Part shown: positions 54,162 to 63,340 of the stretch, one piece after another
Layout of the letters: every line of letters starts with the position of its first letter
Position numbering within the stretch: position 1 is the first letter of the stretch
Source of the DNA: Neisseria sp. oral taxon 014 str. F0314
GTDB lineage: Bacteria; Pseudomonadota; Gammaproteobacteria; Burkholderiales; Neisseriaceae
Reading direction: 5' to 3'
DNA: 64,000 bases
NCBI RefSeq assembly: GCF_005886145.1
Contig: NZ_CP040504.1
Span: 2,232,001 to 2,296,000, forward strand
Position numbers and translations under genes: made by a program
The notes under the pieces: generated by a model
The model's database searches: none
Told to the model about the DNA's origin: nothing
Seen by the model: the letters and a program-made list of their open reading frames with translations, nothing else

Positions 54162-54233
54162 GCATTGTACTGAAAAAAGTCAAAAATGCGGGTAGAATGC
54201 GCGCTTGTTTGTTGAATTTGCTGGAAAAGAAAA

Positions 54234-55625
54234 ATGACGCACACAATGCGTTGGCCCAATCTGGCCGCCGCTTTCGCGGGATTCGGGCGGCCTGTGGCCG
54301 TGGTTGATTTGGAATCGACCGGCGGTAATTTTTACCGCGACCGCATTACGGAAGTGGCGGTGTTGCGTTTCGAACGCGGAGCGGCGAAGCGTTACGAGTG
54401 GCTGGTCAATCCGCAACAGCCGATACCGAAATTTGTGGCAGATCTGACGGGGATAACCGATGAAGCCGTATCCGGTGCGCCGGTGTTCTCCGACATTGCG
54501 GCCGACTTGCTGCCGCTGTTGCACGGGGCGGTGGTGGTGGCGCACAACAGCCGCTTCGATTATACCTTTCTGCGCCACGAGTTCCGGCGGGCGGGCATGG
54601 ATTTTGCCGCGCCCGCGCTTTGCACCGTGCAGCTGTCGCGCCGCCTGTATCCGCAGTTTTACAGGCACAACCTCGACAGCATCATCGAGCGCTTCGGCAT
54701 TGCGGTGGAAAGCCGCCACCGCGCGATGGCCGATGTGGCGGCGCTGAGTGATTTTTTAGAACGGAGTCTGGTTGAAAAAGGTGCGGAGGAATGGGAGCGG
54801 CATTGCCGCAGTCTGATGAATCCGAAAATGCTGCCGGCTTCGTTGCCGGAAGGATTGTCGCGCCGCCTTTACCGTCTGCCCGACAGCAGCGGCGTGCTGA
54901 TATGGCTGGACGAATCGGAGGGGGCGCTGGCGGTGGGGGTGCACGAACGGGCTTATTCGGAAACGGCGGCGGCGCTGCATGGCGGAAATATTCCGCCGTA
55001 TGTGGCGCATGCCGCCGAGGTGCGTTTTCTGCCTGCCGCGGGCGGTTTGCACGCTTTATGGTTGAAGGCGCAGGCCGAGCGGGAATATGCGTTGAGGCCG
55101 TCTGAAAAATCGGGAGGCTATCTGACGGTGAACTTTGTTCCCGACGAGCGCGGGGCGTTGCAGGCGCGGATTGTGCCGCTGGCCAACGGCAGCCGCGACG
55201 GGCGGCCTTACGGTTTGTTCGTCCACAAAAAAGCCGCCCGCCGCGCATTGGCGGCATGGGCGCTGGAACACGGGCTTTGTCCGGATTCGCTGAACATTCT
55301 GCCGGAAAAACACGCCCAGGGCCTGCCGTGTCCCGTACATGCCGTCGGACGGTGTAGCGGCGGTTGCGGACGGCAGGACGGTATCGGGAGGCAGAACGAA
55401 CGCATCCTGACGGCGGCGCACCTGCTGCCCGTTACCGATTGGGGCAGGGTGCGCGAGATGGAAGTTACCGAAACCGATGTGCTGACGGGCGAAAGCATCA
55501 CTTTGCGCTGCGCGGGCGGAGCATTGGCCCTGCCCGACGGAAGCTGGTATTTTGACGACACGCTGCCCGCTGTGTTGAAAGCCAAATTCAAACAGGGCAG
55601 GGACGGGATAAAAGTGGTGGCTTGA
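54234..55625 (+). CDS. DnaQ-type exonuclease fused to a degenerate UvrC/Cho-like region
   Basis: A 463-residue protein. The first ~180 residues are a DEDDh 3'-5' exonuclease: VVDLESTGG (Exo I), AHNSRFDYTFLRHE (Exo II) and RHRAMADVAALSDFL (Exo III with His). The remainder resembles the UvrC N-terminal/Cho part: LPDSSGVLIWLDE stands where GVYLF-type GIY-YIG residues belong, but the nuclease Tyr, Arg and Glu are not evident, and the Cys cluster CPVHAVGRCSGGCG is present. This fusion is known in many proteobacteria and mycobacteria; a role in DNA repair is likely but not defined. RPSEK within it is read from a DUS. Confidence 0.82.
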   Translation: MTHTMRWPNLAAAFAGFGRPVAVVDLESTGGNFYRDRITEVAVLRFERGAAKRYEWLVNPQQPIPKFVADLTGITDEAVSGAPVFSDIAADLLPLLHGAVVVAHNSRFDYTFLRHEFRRAGMDFAAPALCTVQLSRRLYPQFYRHNLDSIIERFGIAVESRHRAMADVAALSDFLERSLVEKGAEEWERHCRSLMNPKMLPASLPEGLSRRLYRLPDSSGVLIWLDESEGALAVGVHERAYSETAAALHGGNIPPYVAHAAEVRFLPAAGGLHALWLKAQAEREYALRPSEKSGGYLTVNFVPDERGALQARIVPLANGSRDGRPYGLFVHKKAARRALAAWALEHGLCPDSLNILPEKHAQGLPCPVHAVGRCSGGCGRQDGIGRQNERILTAAHLLPVTDWGRVREMEVTETDVLTGESITLRCAGGALALPDGSWYFDDTLPAVLKAKFKQGRDGIKVVA

Positions 55626-55745
55626 GTTTTCAGACGGCCCGGCGGATTGATGCAGGCCGTCTGAAATATTATTGGGCGAAGGAGTCTGGCGGGGTTTCTG
55701 CAAATTGCGAAAAGCTCGGCGATACGGCAGTGTACATGACATATT

Positions 55746-55780
55746 GAGGCCGTCTGAAAACAGGTTTTTCAGACGGCCTC
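55746..55780. terminator. DUS terminator after tgt
   Basis: GAGGCCGTCTGAAAA pairs with TTTTCAGACGGCCTC. It lies between convergent genes (exonuclease fusion and tgt) and can serve both. Confidence 0.88.
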
Positions 55781-55796
55781 GAGCTTTATTTTGTTC

Positions 55797-56939
<1,143 letters not shown>

Positions 56940-56999
56940 TCAACCGGAGTAAAAGCGGATTATAAAGGATTTTGCGGCCGGAACGTGCTTCGGATCGCA

Positions 57000-57035
57000 C
57001 GGAGGCCGTCTGAAACGGTTTTCAGACGGCCTCCG
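57000..57035 (-). terminator. DUS terminator after ldcA
   Basis: CGGAGGCCGTCTGAAA pairs with TTTCAGACGGCCTCCG around a short loop, 22 bases past the ldcA stop. Confidence 0.85.
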
Positions 57036-57057
57036 GTTTGTGTTGCGGACGGCTGGC

Positions 57058-58248
57058 TTATTCCAGCACTTCTTCCGTTGTTCCGTTTCCGACGGGAACG
57101 TAATTGCCGAAGGTAACGGGCGGCGGGAGCAGGGAGTTCAGGTTCAGCGTGGCGGCGTTGAGGGTGGGATAGCCGCTGAACGTTACCGAGTAGCCGCCGT
57201 TGCCCGAACTGCGGATTTTGGCGTGCGCACCCAGCGGGAAGGTGGATTTGTTGGCGATATGGCCGAACGGAAAGCCGGTCAGCACGGGCACGCGGATGGT
57301 GCGCTGGATTTGGCTGACGACCGACGGAAAATCGTAGCTGGAGTCGTAAATGTCGCGGATGGTACCCATGCGGAAATCGCCGAAGACGATGGCGCGCTGT
57401 TTTTGCAGAACCCCCGCCAGATACAGCGTGTTGAGCATACGCTCGATGCGGTAGGGCTGTTCGCCCACGTCTTCGATAAACAGGATGCCGCCCTGGATGT
57501 CGGGCATGTAGGGCGAACCTGCCAAAGAAGCCAGTACGCTGAGGTTGCCGCCCCAGAATGTGCCTTCCGCATTGACGTCGCTGCGCTGGATGACGGGGAC
57601 GTCGACGGTGTTGCCGGCGGAGGTCGAGCCGCGGATGAACGAATCCATCGTATAGGTGCTGGGCTGCGGTTTGCCGAATTCGCTGTACACCATCGGGCCG
57701 GCGAAGCTGGGGACGTTGCCTTTGGCGAGCAGGGCGAGCTGGACGGCGCAGACGTCGCTGAAACCGAAAAACAGCGTGCCGCGTTCGCGCATCCTTGCGC
57801 CGAGCGAGGCGAAGTCGATATGCGGCAGGATGCGCGCCGCACCGTAGCCGCCGCGCAGCCCCATCAATACTTTCGGCGTTTTGACGCGGCCGGCGGCGAC
57901 GTCTTGGAAGTCGGCGATGCGTTGCGCGTCGGTGCCGGCGAAACGCTGGTAGCGGCGCGAACCGGCTTCTTGGTTGGTTACGGTAAAGCCTGCGTTATAC
58001 AGGCGCGTCAGGCCGATGTTGACGCGGTTGATGTCTTCGGCGAAACCGGAAGGGGCGACCACGCGCAATACGTTGTCGCCGTGGTGGACGGTGGATGAGC
58101 TGATGGGTTGCACGGGTTTGGCTTTCTGAGGATTGTTCGTTGCCGCGGGTTGGGAAGTCGAGCCGGTGCCGCAGGCCTGAAGCAGCCCCGCGCCTGCCAC
58201 GGCGGCGGAGGCGCGCAGAAAACGGCGGCGTGAAGGATTCCAGTCCAT
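57058..58248 (-). CDS. ldcA: LdcA, LD-carboxypeptidase (S66 family), Tat lipoprotein
   Basis: A 396-residue peptidase. It cuts L,D bonds of tetrapeptides; in gonococcus LdcA also cuts some crosslinks and affects release of NOD1-active fragments. The N-terminus has a twin-arginine signal with a lipobox: SRRRFLRASAAVAGAGLLQAC (Cys about 26). S66 residues are visible: Ser in GFSDVCAVQ, Glu in FIEDVGEQPYRIERM, His in GFPFGHIANKSTFPLGA. I chose the ATG at 58248; the frame is open for 50 further codons, without a signal. Confidence 0.93.
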   Translation of the reverse strand: MDWNPSRRRFLRASAAVAGAGLLQACGTGSTSQPAATNNPQKAKPVQPISSSTVHHGDNVLRVVAPSGFAEDINRVNIGLTRLYNAGFTVTNQEAGSRRYQRFAGTDAQRIADFQDVAAGRVKTPKVLMGLRGGYGAARILPHIDFASLGARMRERGTLFFGFSDVCAVQLALLAKGNVPSFAGPMVYSEFGKPQPSTYTMDSFIRGSTSAGNTVDVPVIQRSDVNAEGTFWGGNLSVLASLAGSPYMPDIQGGILFIEDVGEQPYRIERMLNTLYLAGVLQKQRAIVFGDFRMGTIRDIYDSSYDFPSVVSQIQRTIRVPVLTGFPFGHIANKSTFPLGAHAKIRSSGNGGYSVTFSGYPTLNAATLNLNSLLPPPVTFGNYVPVGNGTTEEVLE

Positions 58249-58297
58249 TGTTTTTCCTTTTGTTTGATAATGACGAAGCCTTGAGGCCGTCTGAAAG

Positions 58298-58696
58298 TTA
58301 TACCAGTAACGCTTTGATTTGCTCCGGCCAGCCGTCGGGCAGGGACATTTCGTGCCTGCGTACCGCGGGCGCCCAAATCGGGGCGGGGAAGTTGGCATCG
58401 TTTTCGAAGCGGGCGATGACGTGCCAGTGCAGGTGGGGAACGACGTTGCCCAGACTGGCGAGGTTGATTTTGGCGGGACGGAACACGCGGCGCATCGCGG
58501 CTTCGACTTTATACACCGTTTCCATGATTTCCGCGCGTTCGGCGGCGGAGAGGTCGGTCATTTCCGCGACGTGGCGCCGCCAGATGACGCGGCAGAAGGC
58601 GGGCGCGCCGGCTTCGTTGTGCACGGCGATGACGCGCAGGTTGGCGGTTTGCAGCAGGATGTCTTCGTTTTGCGCTTGGCAGATGGGGCAAGTCAT
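58298..58696 (-). CDS. HIT family hydrolase
   Basis: A 132-residue protein. The HIT signature is HLHWHVIARF near residue 90, with the catalytic His triad. An N-terminal CPIC motif (MTCPICQ) with a distal Cys is like other HIT proteins with a small zinc site. Family members split nucleotide-phosphoryl bonds, but the natural substrate is unknown. ATG at 58696 follows AAAAAACCG. Lies 49 bases before ldcA in the same direction. Confidence 0.9.
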   Translation of the reverse strand: MTCPICQAQNEDILLQTANLRVIAVHNEAGAPAFCRVIWRRHVAEMTDLSAAERAEIMETVYKVEAAMRRVFRPAKINLASLGNVVPHLHWHVIARFENDANFPAPIWAPAVRRHEMSLPDGWPEQIKALLV

Positions 58697-58858
58697 CGGT
58701 TTTTTCGGGGGTGTTTGGAACCGGCATATTCTAAGCCAAAAGACCGTCCGAATCATCTTAATTCTTTCGCGTCGGGCAAGGGGGGATAACCGGCGGCGTT
58801 TTCAGACGGCCTTTGACGCGGTTTTCGAACAAAAGGCCCGTTTGGATTCGCAGACGGG

Positions 58859-59296
58859 TCATAAAAACTGCGCCGCCCCTTGGTTGGCCAATACGTCCGC
58901 TTTTTCGTTTTCGGGATGTCCGGCATGGCCTTTGACCCATGTCCAGCGGACGTCGTGCTGCCGGACCAGGTTGTCCAGCTCCTTCCATAAGTCGTCGTTT
59001 TTGACGGGTTGTTTGGCGGCGGTTTTCCAGCCGTTTTTCTTCCAGCCGTGTATCCAGCTTTCCATGCCGTTTTTGACGTATTGCGAATCGGTGCAGATTT
59101 CCACCGTGCAGCGGCGTTTCAGGCTTTTCAGCCCTTCGATGACGGCGGTCAGCTCCATGCGGTTGTTGGTGGTTTCCGCTTCGCCGCCGAACAGTTCTTT
59201 TTCATGCGTGCCGTAACGCAGCAAAACGCCCCAGCCGCCCGCGCCCGGATTGCCTTTGCAGGCGCCGTCGGTATAGAGGTAAACGGTTTTGTCCAT
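58859..59296 (-). CDS. rnhA: RnhA, ribonuclease HI
   Basis: A 145-residue enzyme that cuts RNA in RNA-DNA hybrids. Active-site acids: D in [16 protein letters not shown] (about 8), E in [12 protein letters not shown] (about 46), D in [12 protein letters not shown] (about 68) and the last Asp in [13 protein letters not shown] (about 133). The ATG at 59296 ([11 protein letters not shown]) follows GGGAAAAAAC; the longer reading is DUS-derived. Complete. Confidence 0.96.
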   Translation of the reverse strand: MDKTVYLYTDGACKGNPGAGGWGVLLRYGTHEKELFGGEAETTNNRMELTAVIEGLKSLKRRCTVEICTDSQYVKNGMESWIHGWKKNGWKTAAKQPVKNDDLWKELDNLVRQHDVRWTWVKGHAGHPENEKADVLANQGAAQFL

Positions 59297-59408
59297 GTTT
59301 TTTCCCGTGGTTGCGCAGGCGCCATCATAACATACGGGCCGTCTGAAATATTGCGTCCCGCCGGACACGCCTATAATATGAATGTTCTTTGGACGAAAGG
59401 AGAAACAT

Positions 59409-60275
59409 ATGGACCGACAGGAGTTGTATCTTTACAAGCAGATGCCGAAATGGACGAAAGACACGGTGCCGGAAGCGTTTTTGTCGAAACACAATACCGC
59501 CGAGGGTACTTGGGGGCACATTACGGTAACGAAGGGCCGTCTGAAATTTTACGAATTGGACGAAAAGGGCGCGGTGCAGGAAGAATACGAACTGTCGCCC
59601 GAAGGCGGCGCGTGGATGATAGCGCCGCAGCAGTGGCACAAAATCGAACCGCTGAGCGACGATTTGGAAATGCAGCTTGAGTTTTACTGCACGGCGGACG
59701 ATTATTTCAGCAAGAAATACGGCATGAGCGCCACCCATTCCGCCGTGCGTGCGGCGGAAGGCATCGTGCCCGCGGGCAAAGCGTTGGACATGGGCTGCGG
59801 TCAGGGCAGGAACGCGCTGTTTCTTGCCTTGAAGGGTTTTGACGTAACCGCCGTCGACAACAATCCACACGCGGTGCAAAACGTGGCGGAGCTGGCGCGG
59901 GCGGAGGGCTTGCCGGTGCGGGCGTTCGAATATGATTTGAACGCGGCGCATTTGCAGGACGATTTCGACTATATCGTGGCGACGGTGGTGTTTATGTTCC
60001 TCCGGCCGCAGTCTGTGCCGCAGATTATCGCCGACATGCAGGCGCATACCAATCCGGGCGGTTACAATCTGATTGTGTCGGCGGTGGACACCGCGGATTT
60101 CCCCTGTCCGATGCCGTTCCCGTTCAAATTCGGCGAAGGCGAACTGCGCGGCTATTATCAGGATTGGCAACTGGTCGAATACAAGGAAGAACTCGGCTCG
60201 ATGCACGCACGCGACGAGGCGGGTAACCCGATTCAGTTCAAATTCGTTACCATGCTGGCGAAAAAGCCTGAGTAG
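59409..60275 (+). CDS. tehB: TehB-like SAM-dependent methyltransferase with N-terminal cupin-like domain
   Basis: A 288-residue protein. The first ~90 residues are a small cupin-like (DUF1971) domain: [42 protein letters not shown]. The rest is a class I methyltransferase with SAM motif [16 protein letters not shown] (about 123) and the AVDNNPHAV acidic loop. Proteins of this shape are called TehB and are linked to tellurite resistance and, in Haemophilus, oxidant resistance. A GRLKFY run is read from a DUS core. ATG at 59409 follows AAAGGAGAAACAT. Confidence 0.93.
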   Translation: MDRQELYLYKQMPKWTKDTVPEAFLSKHNTAEGTWGHITVTKGRLKFYELDEKGAVQEEYELSPEGGAWMIAPQQWHKIEPLSDDLEMQLEFYCTADDYFSKKYGMSATHSAVRAAEGIVPAGKALDMGCGQGRNALFLALKGFDVTAVDNNPHAVQNVAELARAEGLPVRAFEYDLNAAHLQDDFDYIVATVVFMFLRPQSVPQIIADMQAHTNPGGYNLIVSAVDTADFPCPMPFPFKFGEGELRGYYQDWQLVEYKEELGSMHARDEAGNPIQFKFVTMLAKKPE

Positions 60276-60289
60276 GGGCCAAACGGGCA

Positions 60290-60324
60290 AAGGCCGTCTG
60301 AAACAGGGTTTTCAGACGGCCTTT
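60290..60324 (+). terminator. DUS hairpin terminator after tehB
   Basis: AAAGGCCGTCTGAAAC pairs with a GTTTTCAGACGGCCTTT arm around a short loop. Confidence 0.85.
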
Positions 60325-60451
60325 CGGTTTTTCGGCGGCCTTTCGGAGCGGCCGGCGGCAAAATCCGCACACGGATTTTCGACAAACCGTTTCATCCTCT
60401 GATATGCTGTCGCCTTGTTTTGTCTTTCAGACGGCCTTTTTAAGGAAAACC

Positions 60452-61105
60452 ATGTTTCGCAACTTTGATTTAGGCGTATTTTTACTGGCGGTGCTGCCGG
60501 TGCTGCTGGCGCTTACCGTGCGCGAAGTCGTGCGCGGCTATACCGCCCGCCGTTGGGGCGACCACACCGCCGAACAATACGGGCGGCTGACGCTCAACCC
60601 GCTGCCGCATATCGACCCGATAGGTACGGTGCTCGTGCCGCTGTTTTGCCTGATGCTGTCGGCGCCGTTCCTGTTCGGCTGGGCGCGGCCGATTCCCATC
60701 GACTCGCGCAATTTCCGCGACCCGCGCCGCGCATGGCGCTGGATTGCCGTATCGGGACCGCTGGCCAACCTGCTGATGGCGTTTTTCTGGGGACTGGTCA
60801 TCGTATCGGCAATCTATGTGCCCGAAAATTTCCAGTCGCCGCTGGTGCAGATGGCCGGTTACGGTATCCTGATTAACGCCGTCCTGTTCGCGCTCAACCT
60901 GATTCCGATCCTGCCGTGGGACGGCGGCATCATCATCGATACCTTCCTGCCCGCCAAGCAGTCTATGCAGTTTCGCAAAATCGAGCCTTACGGTACATGG
61001 ATTATCCTGATTCTGTTGTTCACCGGCCTGCTCGGCAAACTCATCATGCCGATGGTGGCGGCGGTTCAGATAGCGGTACAGGCGTTGATGACGCTGTTTG
61101 TCTGA
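60452..61105 (+). CDS. M50 (site-2 protease)-like membrane protein lacking HExxH
   Basis: A 217-residue membrane protein with about five to six helices. By layout it belongs to the YwhC/site-2 protease M50 group: GRLTLNPLPHIDPIGTVLVPL and FGWARPIPIDSRNFRDPRRAW are near-identical to active members, and the C-terminal NLIPILPWDGGIII keeps the metal-binding Asp. But the HExxH zinc motif in the first helix is VREVVRG, with both His replaced by Arg. It is therefore predicted to be inactive as a protease, or to have another role. ATG at 60452 follows TTAAGGAAAAC. Confidence 0.88.
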   Translation: MFRNFDLGVFLLAVLPVLLALTVREVVRGYTARRWGDHTAEQYGRLTLNPLPHIDPIGTVLVPLFCLMLSAPFLFGWARPIPIDSRNFRDPRRAWRWIAVSGPLANLLMAFFWGLVIVSAIYVPENFQSPLVQMAGYGILINAVLFALNLIPILPWDGGIIIDTFLPAKQSMQFRKIEPYGTWIILILLFTGLLGKLIMPMVAAVQIAVQALMTLFV

Positions 61106-61127
61106 ATCGGGTATCCTTGGCGGCAGG

Positions 61128-61168
61128 AGGCCGTCTGAAACGCCGTTTCGGCCGGTTTCAGACGGCCT
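61128..61168 (+). terminator. DUS hairpin terminator after the M50-like gene
   Basis: AGGCCGTCTGAAACG and a TTTCAGACGGCCT arm, 23 bases past the stop, with a loop of about 15 bases. Confidence 0.75.
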
Positions 61169-61277
61169 GTTTCTTTGCAGGCGCCGAAAAGAAATGCCGG
61201 ACTGCGGTGTAAAAGGCGTTGGAAAACCTGCTTAAAAATTGTACAATTTCCATCCTTTTACCGGCGGCGGAACTTCC

Positions 61278-62276
61278 ATGCAAATCGGCGCATACACAAT
61301 CGACACCCCCATCGCGCTCGCGCCGATGGCGGGCATTACCGACAAGCCGTTCCGCAGACTGTGCCGCGCGTTCGGCGCAGGCTGGGCGGTCGGCGAAATG
61401 CTGCACAGCGACCCCGCGTTCAGAAACACCGCCAAAACCCTGCACCGCAGCGATTTCGGCGGCGAGGAAGGAGTGGCGGCGGTGCAGATTGCGGGCAGCG
61501 ACCCGCGGCAGATGGCGGAAGCGGCCGTATACAACGTCGCCCTCGGCGCGCAGCTTATCGACATCAATATGGGCTGCCCCGCCAAAAAAGTCTGCAACGT
61601 CCAAGCGGGCAGCGCGCTGATGCAAAACGAACCGCTGGTGGCCGCCATACTTGAAGCCGTCGTCGGCGCGGCGGGCGTTCCCGTTACCCTCAAAACCCGC
61701 TTGGGCTGGCACGACGACCATAAAAACATCCTCACCGTCGCCCGCATCGCCGAAGAATCGGGCATCGCCGCCATCGCCATCCACGGCCGCACGCGCACCC
61801 AGATGTACAGGGGCGAAGCGAGTTACGAATTAATCGCCGAAGCCAAAGGCCGTCTGAATATCCCCGTCTGGGTCAACGGCGACATCACCTCGCCGCAGAA
61901 AGCCGCCGCCGTATTGCGGCAAACCGGTGCCGACGGCGTGATGATAGGGCGCGGCGCACAGGGCCGGCCGTGGCTTTTCCGCGATTTGGCCCATTACGCC
62001 CGACACGGCGTGCTGCCCGAAGCCCTGAGCCTGCGGGAGTGCGGCGAAACCGTGTTGGCGCACGTCCGCGCCATGCACGATTTTTACGGTGCCGCCGCCG
62101 GAGCGAGGATTGCGCGCAAACACATAGGCTGGTATCTGGATTCCATGCCCGAAGGCGAAGCGGCGCGTCGGGAAATCAACCGTCTGGACGACGCGGCGGC
62201 GCAATATGACGCGGTGGCCGCCTATTTGGACAGGCTGCCCGAACTGACCGACGCTTGGGCGTGCGGCTACCGCTGA
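61278..62276 (+). CDS. dusB: DusB, tRNA-dihydrouridine synthase B
   Basis: A 332-residue FMN enzyme that reduces uridine in the tRNA D-loop. LAPMAGITDKPFRRL near the start binds FMN. The catalytic Cys is in INMGCPAKKVCNVQAGSALM (about 100), and IHGRTRTQMYRG and IGRGAQGRPWLF are typical of DusB. The ATG at 61278 follows GCGGCGGAACTTCC. The dusB-fis operon of proteobacteria is recognisable here but has one extra gene between. Confidence 0.94.
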   Translation: MQIGAYTIDTPIALAPMAGITDKPFRRLCRAFGAGWAVGEMLHSDPAFRNTAKTLHRSDFGGEEGVAAVQIAGSDPRQMAEAAVYNVALGAQLIDINMGCPAKKVCNVQAGSALMQNEPLVAAILEAVVGAAGVPVTLKTRLGWHDDHKNILTVARIAEESGIAAIAIHGRTRTQMYRGEASYELIAEAKGRLNIPVWVNGDITSPQKAAAVLRQTGADGVMIGRGAQGRPWLFRDLAHYARHGVLPEALSLRECGETVLAHVRAMHDFYGAAAGARIARKHIGWYLDSMPEGEAARREINRLDDAAAQYDAVAAYLDRLPELTDAWACGYR

Positions 62277-62326
62277 GGCCGTCTGAAAACGCTGTTTCTG
62301 CGGAGACGGGTCGGAAAGGAAACGCA

Positions 62327-62953
62327 ATGGACTTCTGGCATGGTTTTTGGATTATCACCGGCGTGCATTTTCTAGCGTGCATGTCGCCCGGCCCCGATTT
62401 CGTGTTGGTTTCGCAGCAGTCGCTGGGCCGCGGCAGGGCGGCGGGGCTGCTGACCACGCTGGGTATCGCGCTCGGTTTCGGCGTGCACATCGTTTATTCG
62501 GTATTCGGACTGGTTACGCTGGTCGCGCAGTCCGCGCCGCTGCTGACGGCGGTTAAAATCATCGGCGGCCTGTATCTGGTCTATATCGGCTATAAGGGCA
62601 TCCGCGCCAAAGCCGGCGGCGGTGTGTTGGAAATCAGAGCGGAGAAAGCCGCGCGCGAACCGGTTGGCAAAACCGTGTGGCGCGGCGCGTTGTGCAACGT
62701 GCTGAACCCGAAGGCGGTGGTGTATATGCTGTCGCTGTTTACCGTGGTGTTGTCGCCTGCGACCCCGATGTGGCAGATGGCGGTTTACGGCGCGTGGATG
62801 ACGCTGATGATTTTTATCTGGTTCGCACTGGTGGCGCTGATGCTGTCCGTTCCCGCCGTGAGCAGGCGGTTCTCGCGTTTCGGCCACTGGATAGACAGGG
62901 TTTGCGGCGGCGCGCTGGCATTGTTGGGCGTGAAAGTGATGAGCGGAAGCTGA
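62327..62953 (+). CDS. LysE/RhtB family amino acid exporter
   Basis: A 208-residue inner-membrane protein with six helices. GPDFVLVSQQSLGRGRAAGLLTTLGIALG is the RhtB signature near the N-terminus, and LYLVYIGYKGIRAK follows the third helix. Family members export threonine, homoserine, lysine or similar; specificity is unclear. It starts 50 bases after dusB, with a DUS between, and ends 48 bases before fis, again with a DUS. RBS: GGAAAGGAAACGCA. Confidence 0.92.
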   Translation: MDFWHGFWIITGVHFLACMSPGPDFVLVSQQSLGRGRAAGLLTTLGIALGFGVHIVYSVFGLVTLVAQSAPLLTAVKIIGGLYLVYIGYKGIRAKAGGGVLEIRAEKAAREPVGKTVWRGALCNVLNPKAVVYMLSLFTVVLSPATPMWQMAVYGAWMTLMIFIWFALVALMLSVPAVSRRFSRFGHWIDRVCGGALALLGVKVMSGS

Positions 62954-63001
62954 GGCCGTCTGAAAACAGATTGGCAATCGATTTTGGAAAGGGAAGATAA
63001 A

Positions 63002-63244
63002 ATGAAACAAAAAATAGACATCGCGCAATGTATCGAACAGAACCTGAAGCAATACTTTAAGGATTTGAACGGGGAAACGCCGTGCGCGGTTTATGAAATG
63101 GTGCTCAACCAAGTCGAAAAACCGCTGCTCGGCTGCGTTATGGAGGAATGCGGCGGCAACCAGTCGAAAGCCGCCGCCGTATTGGGGTTGAACCGCAACA
63201 CGCTGCGGAAGAAATTGGTGCAGCACGGGTTGCTGGAAAATTAA
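63002..63244 (+). CDS. fis: Fis, DNA-binding protein
   Basis: An 80-residue Fis homologue, shorter than E. coli Fis (98) because the N-terminal hairpin region is reduced. Fis bends DNA and acts at recombination sites, rRNA promoters and origins. The C-terminal helix-turn-helix is GGNQSKAAAVLGLNRNTLRKKL, nearly identical to other Fis proteins. The ATG at 63002 follows GGGAAGATAAA. Confidence 0.95.
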   Translation: MKQKIDIAQCIEQNLKQYFKDLNGETPCAVYEMVLNQVEKPLLGCVMEECGGNQSKAAAVLGLNRNTLRKKLVQHGLLEN

Positions 63245-63255
63245 AAAAGACACGA

Positions 63256-63291
63256 CAGGCCGTCTGAAAACCGACCGTTTCAGACGGCCTG
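63256..63291 (+). terminator. DUS terminator after fis
   Basis: CAGGCCGTCTGAAA pairs with TTTCAGACGGCCTG around a short loop, 12 bases past the fis stop. Confidence 0.85.
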
Positions 63292-63340
63292 ATTGCTTTT
63301 TGCGGCCGGATACATGCGGGCGGGGCGCGAAGGATTTTCA

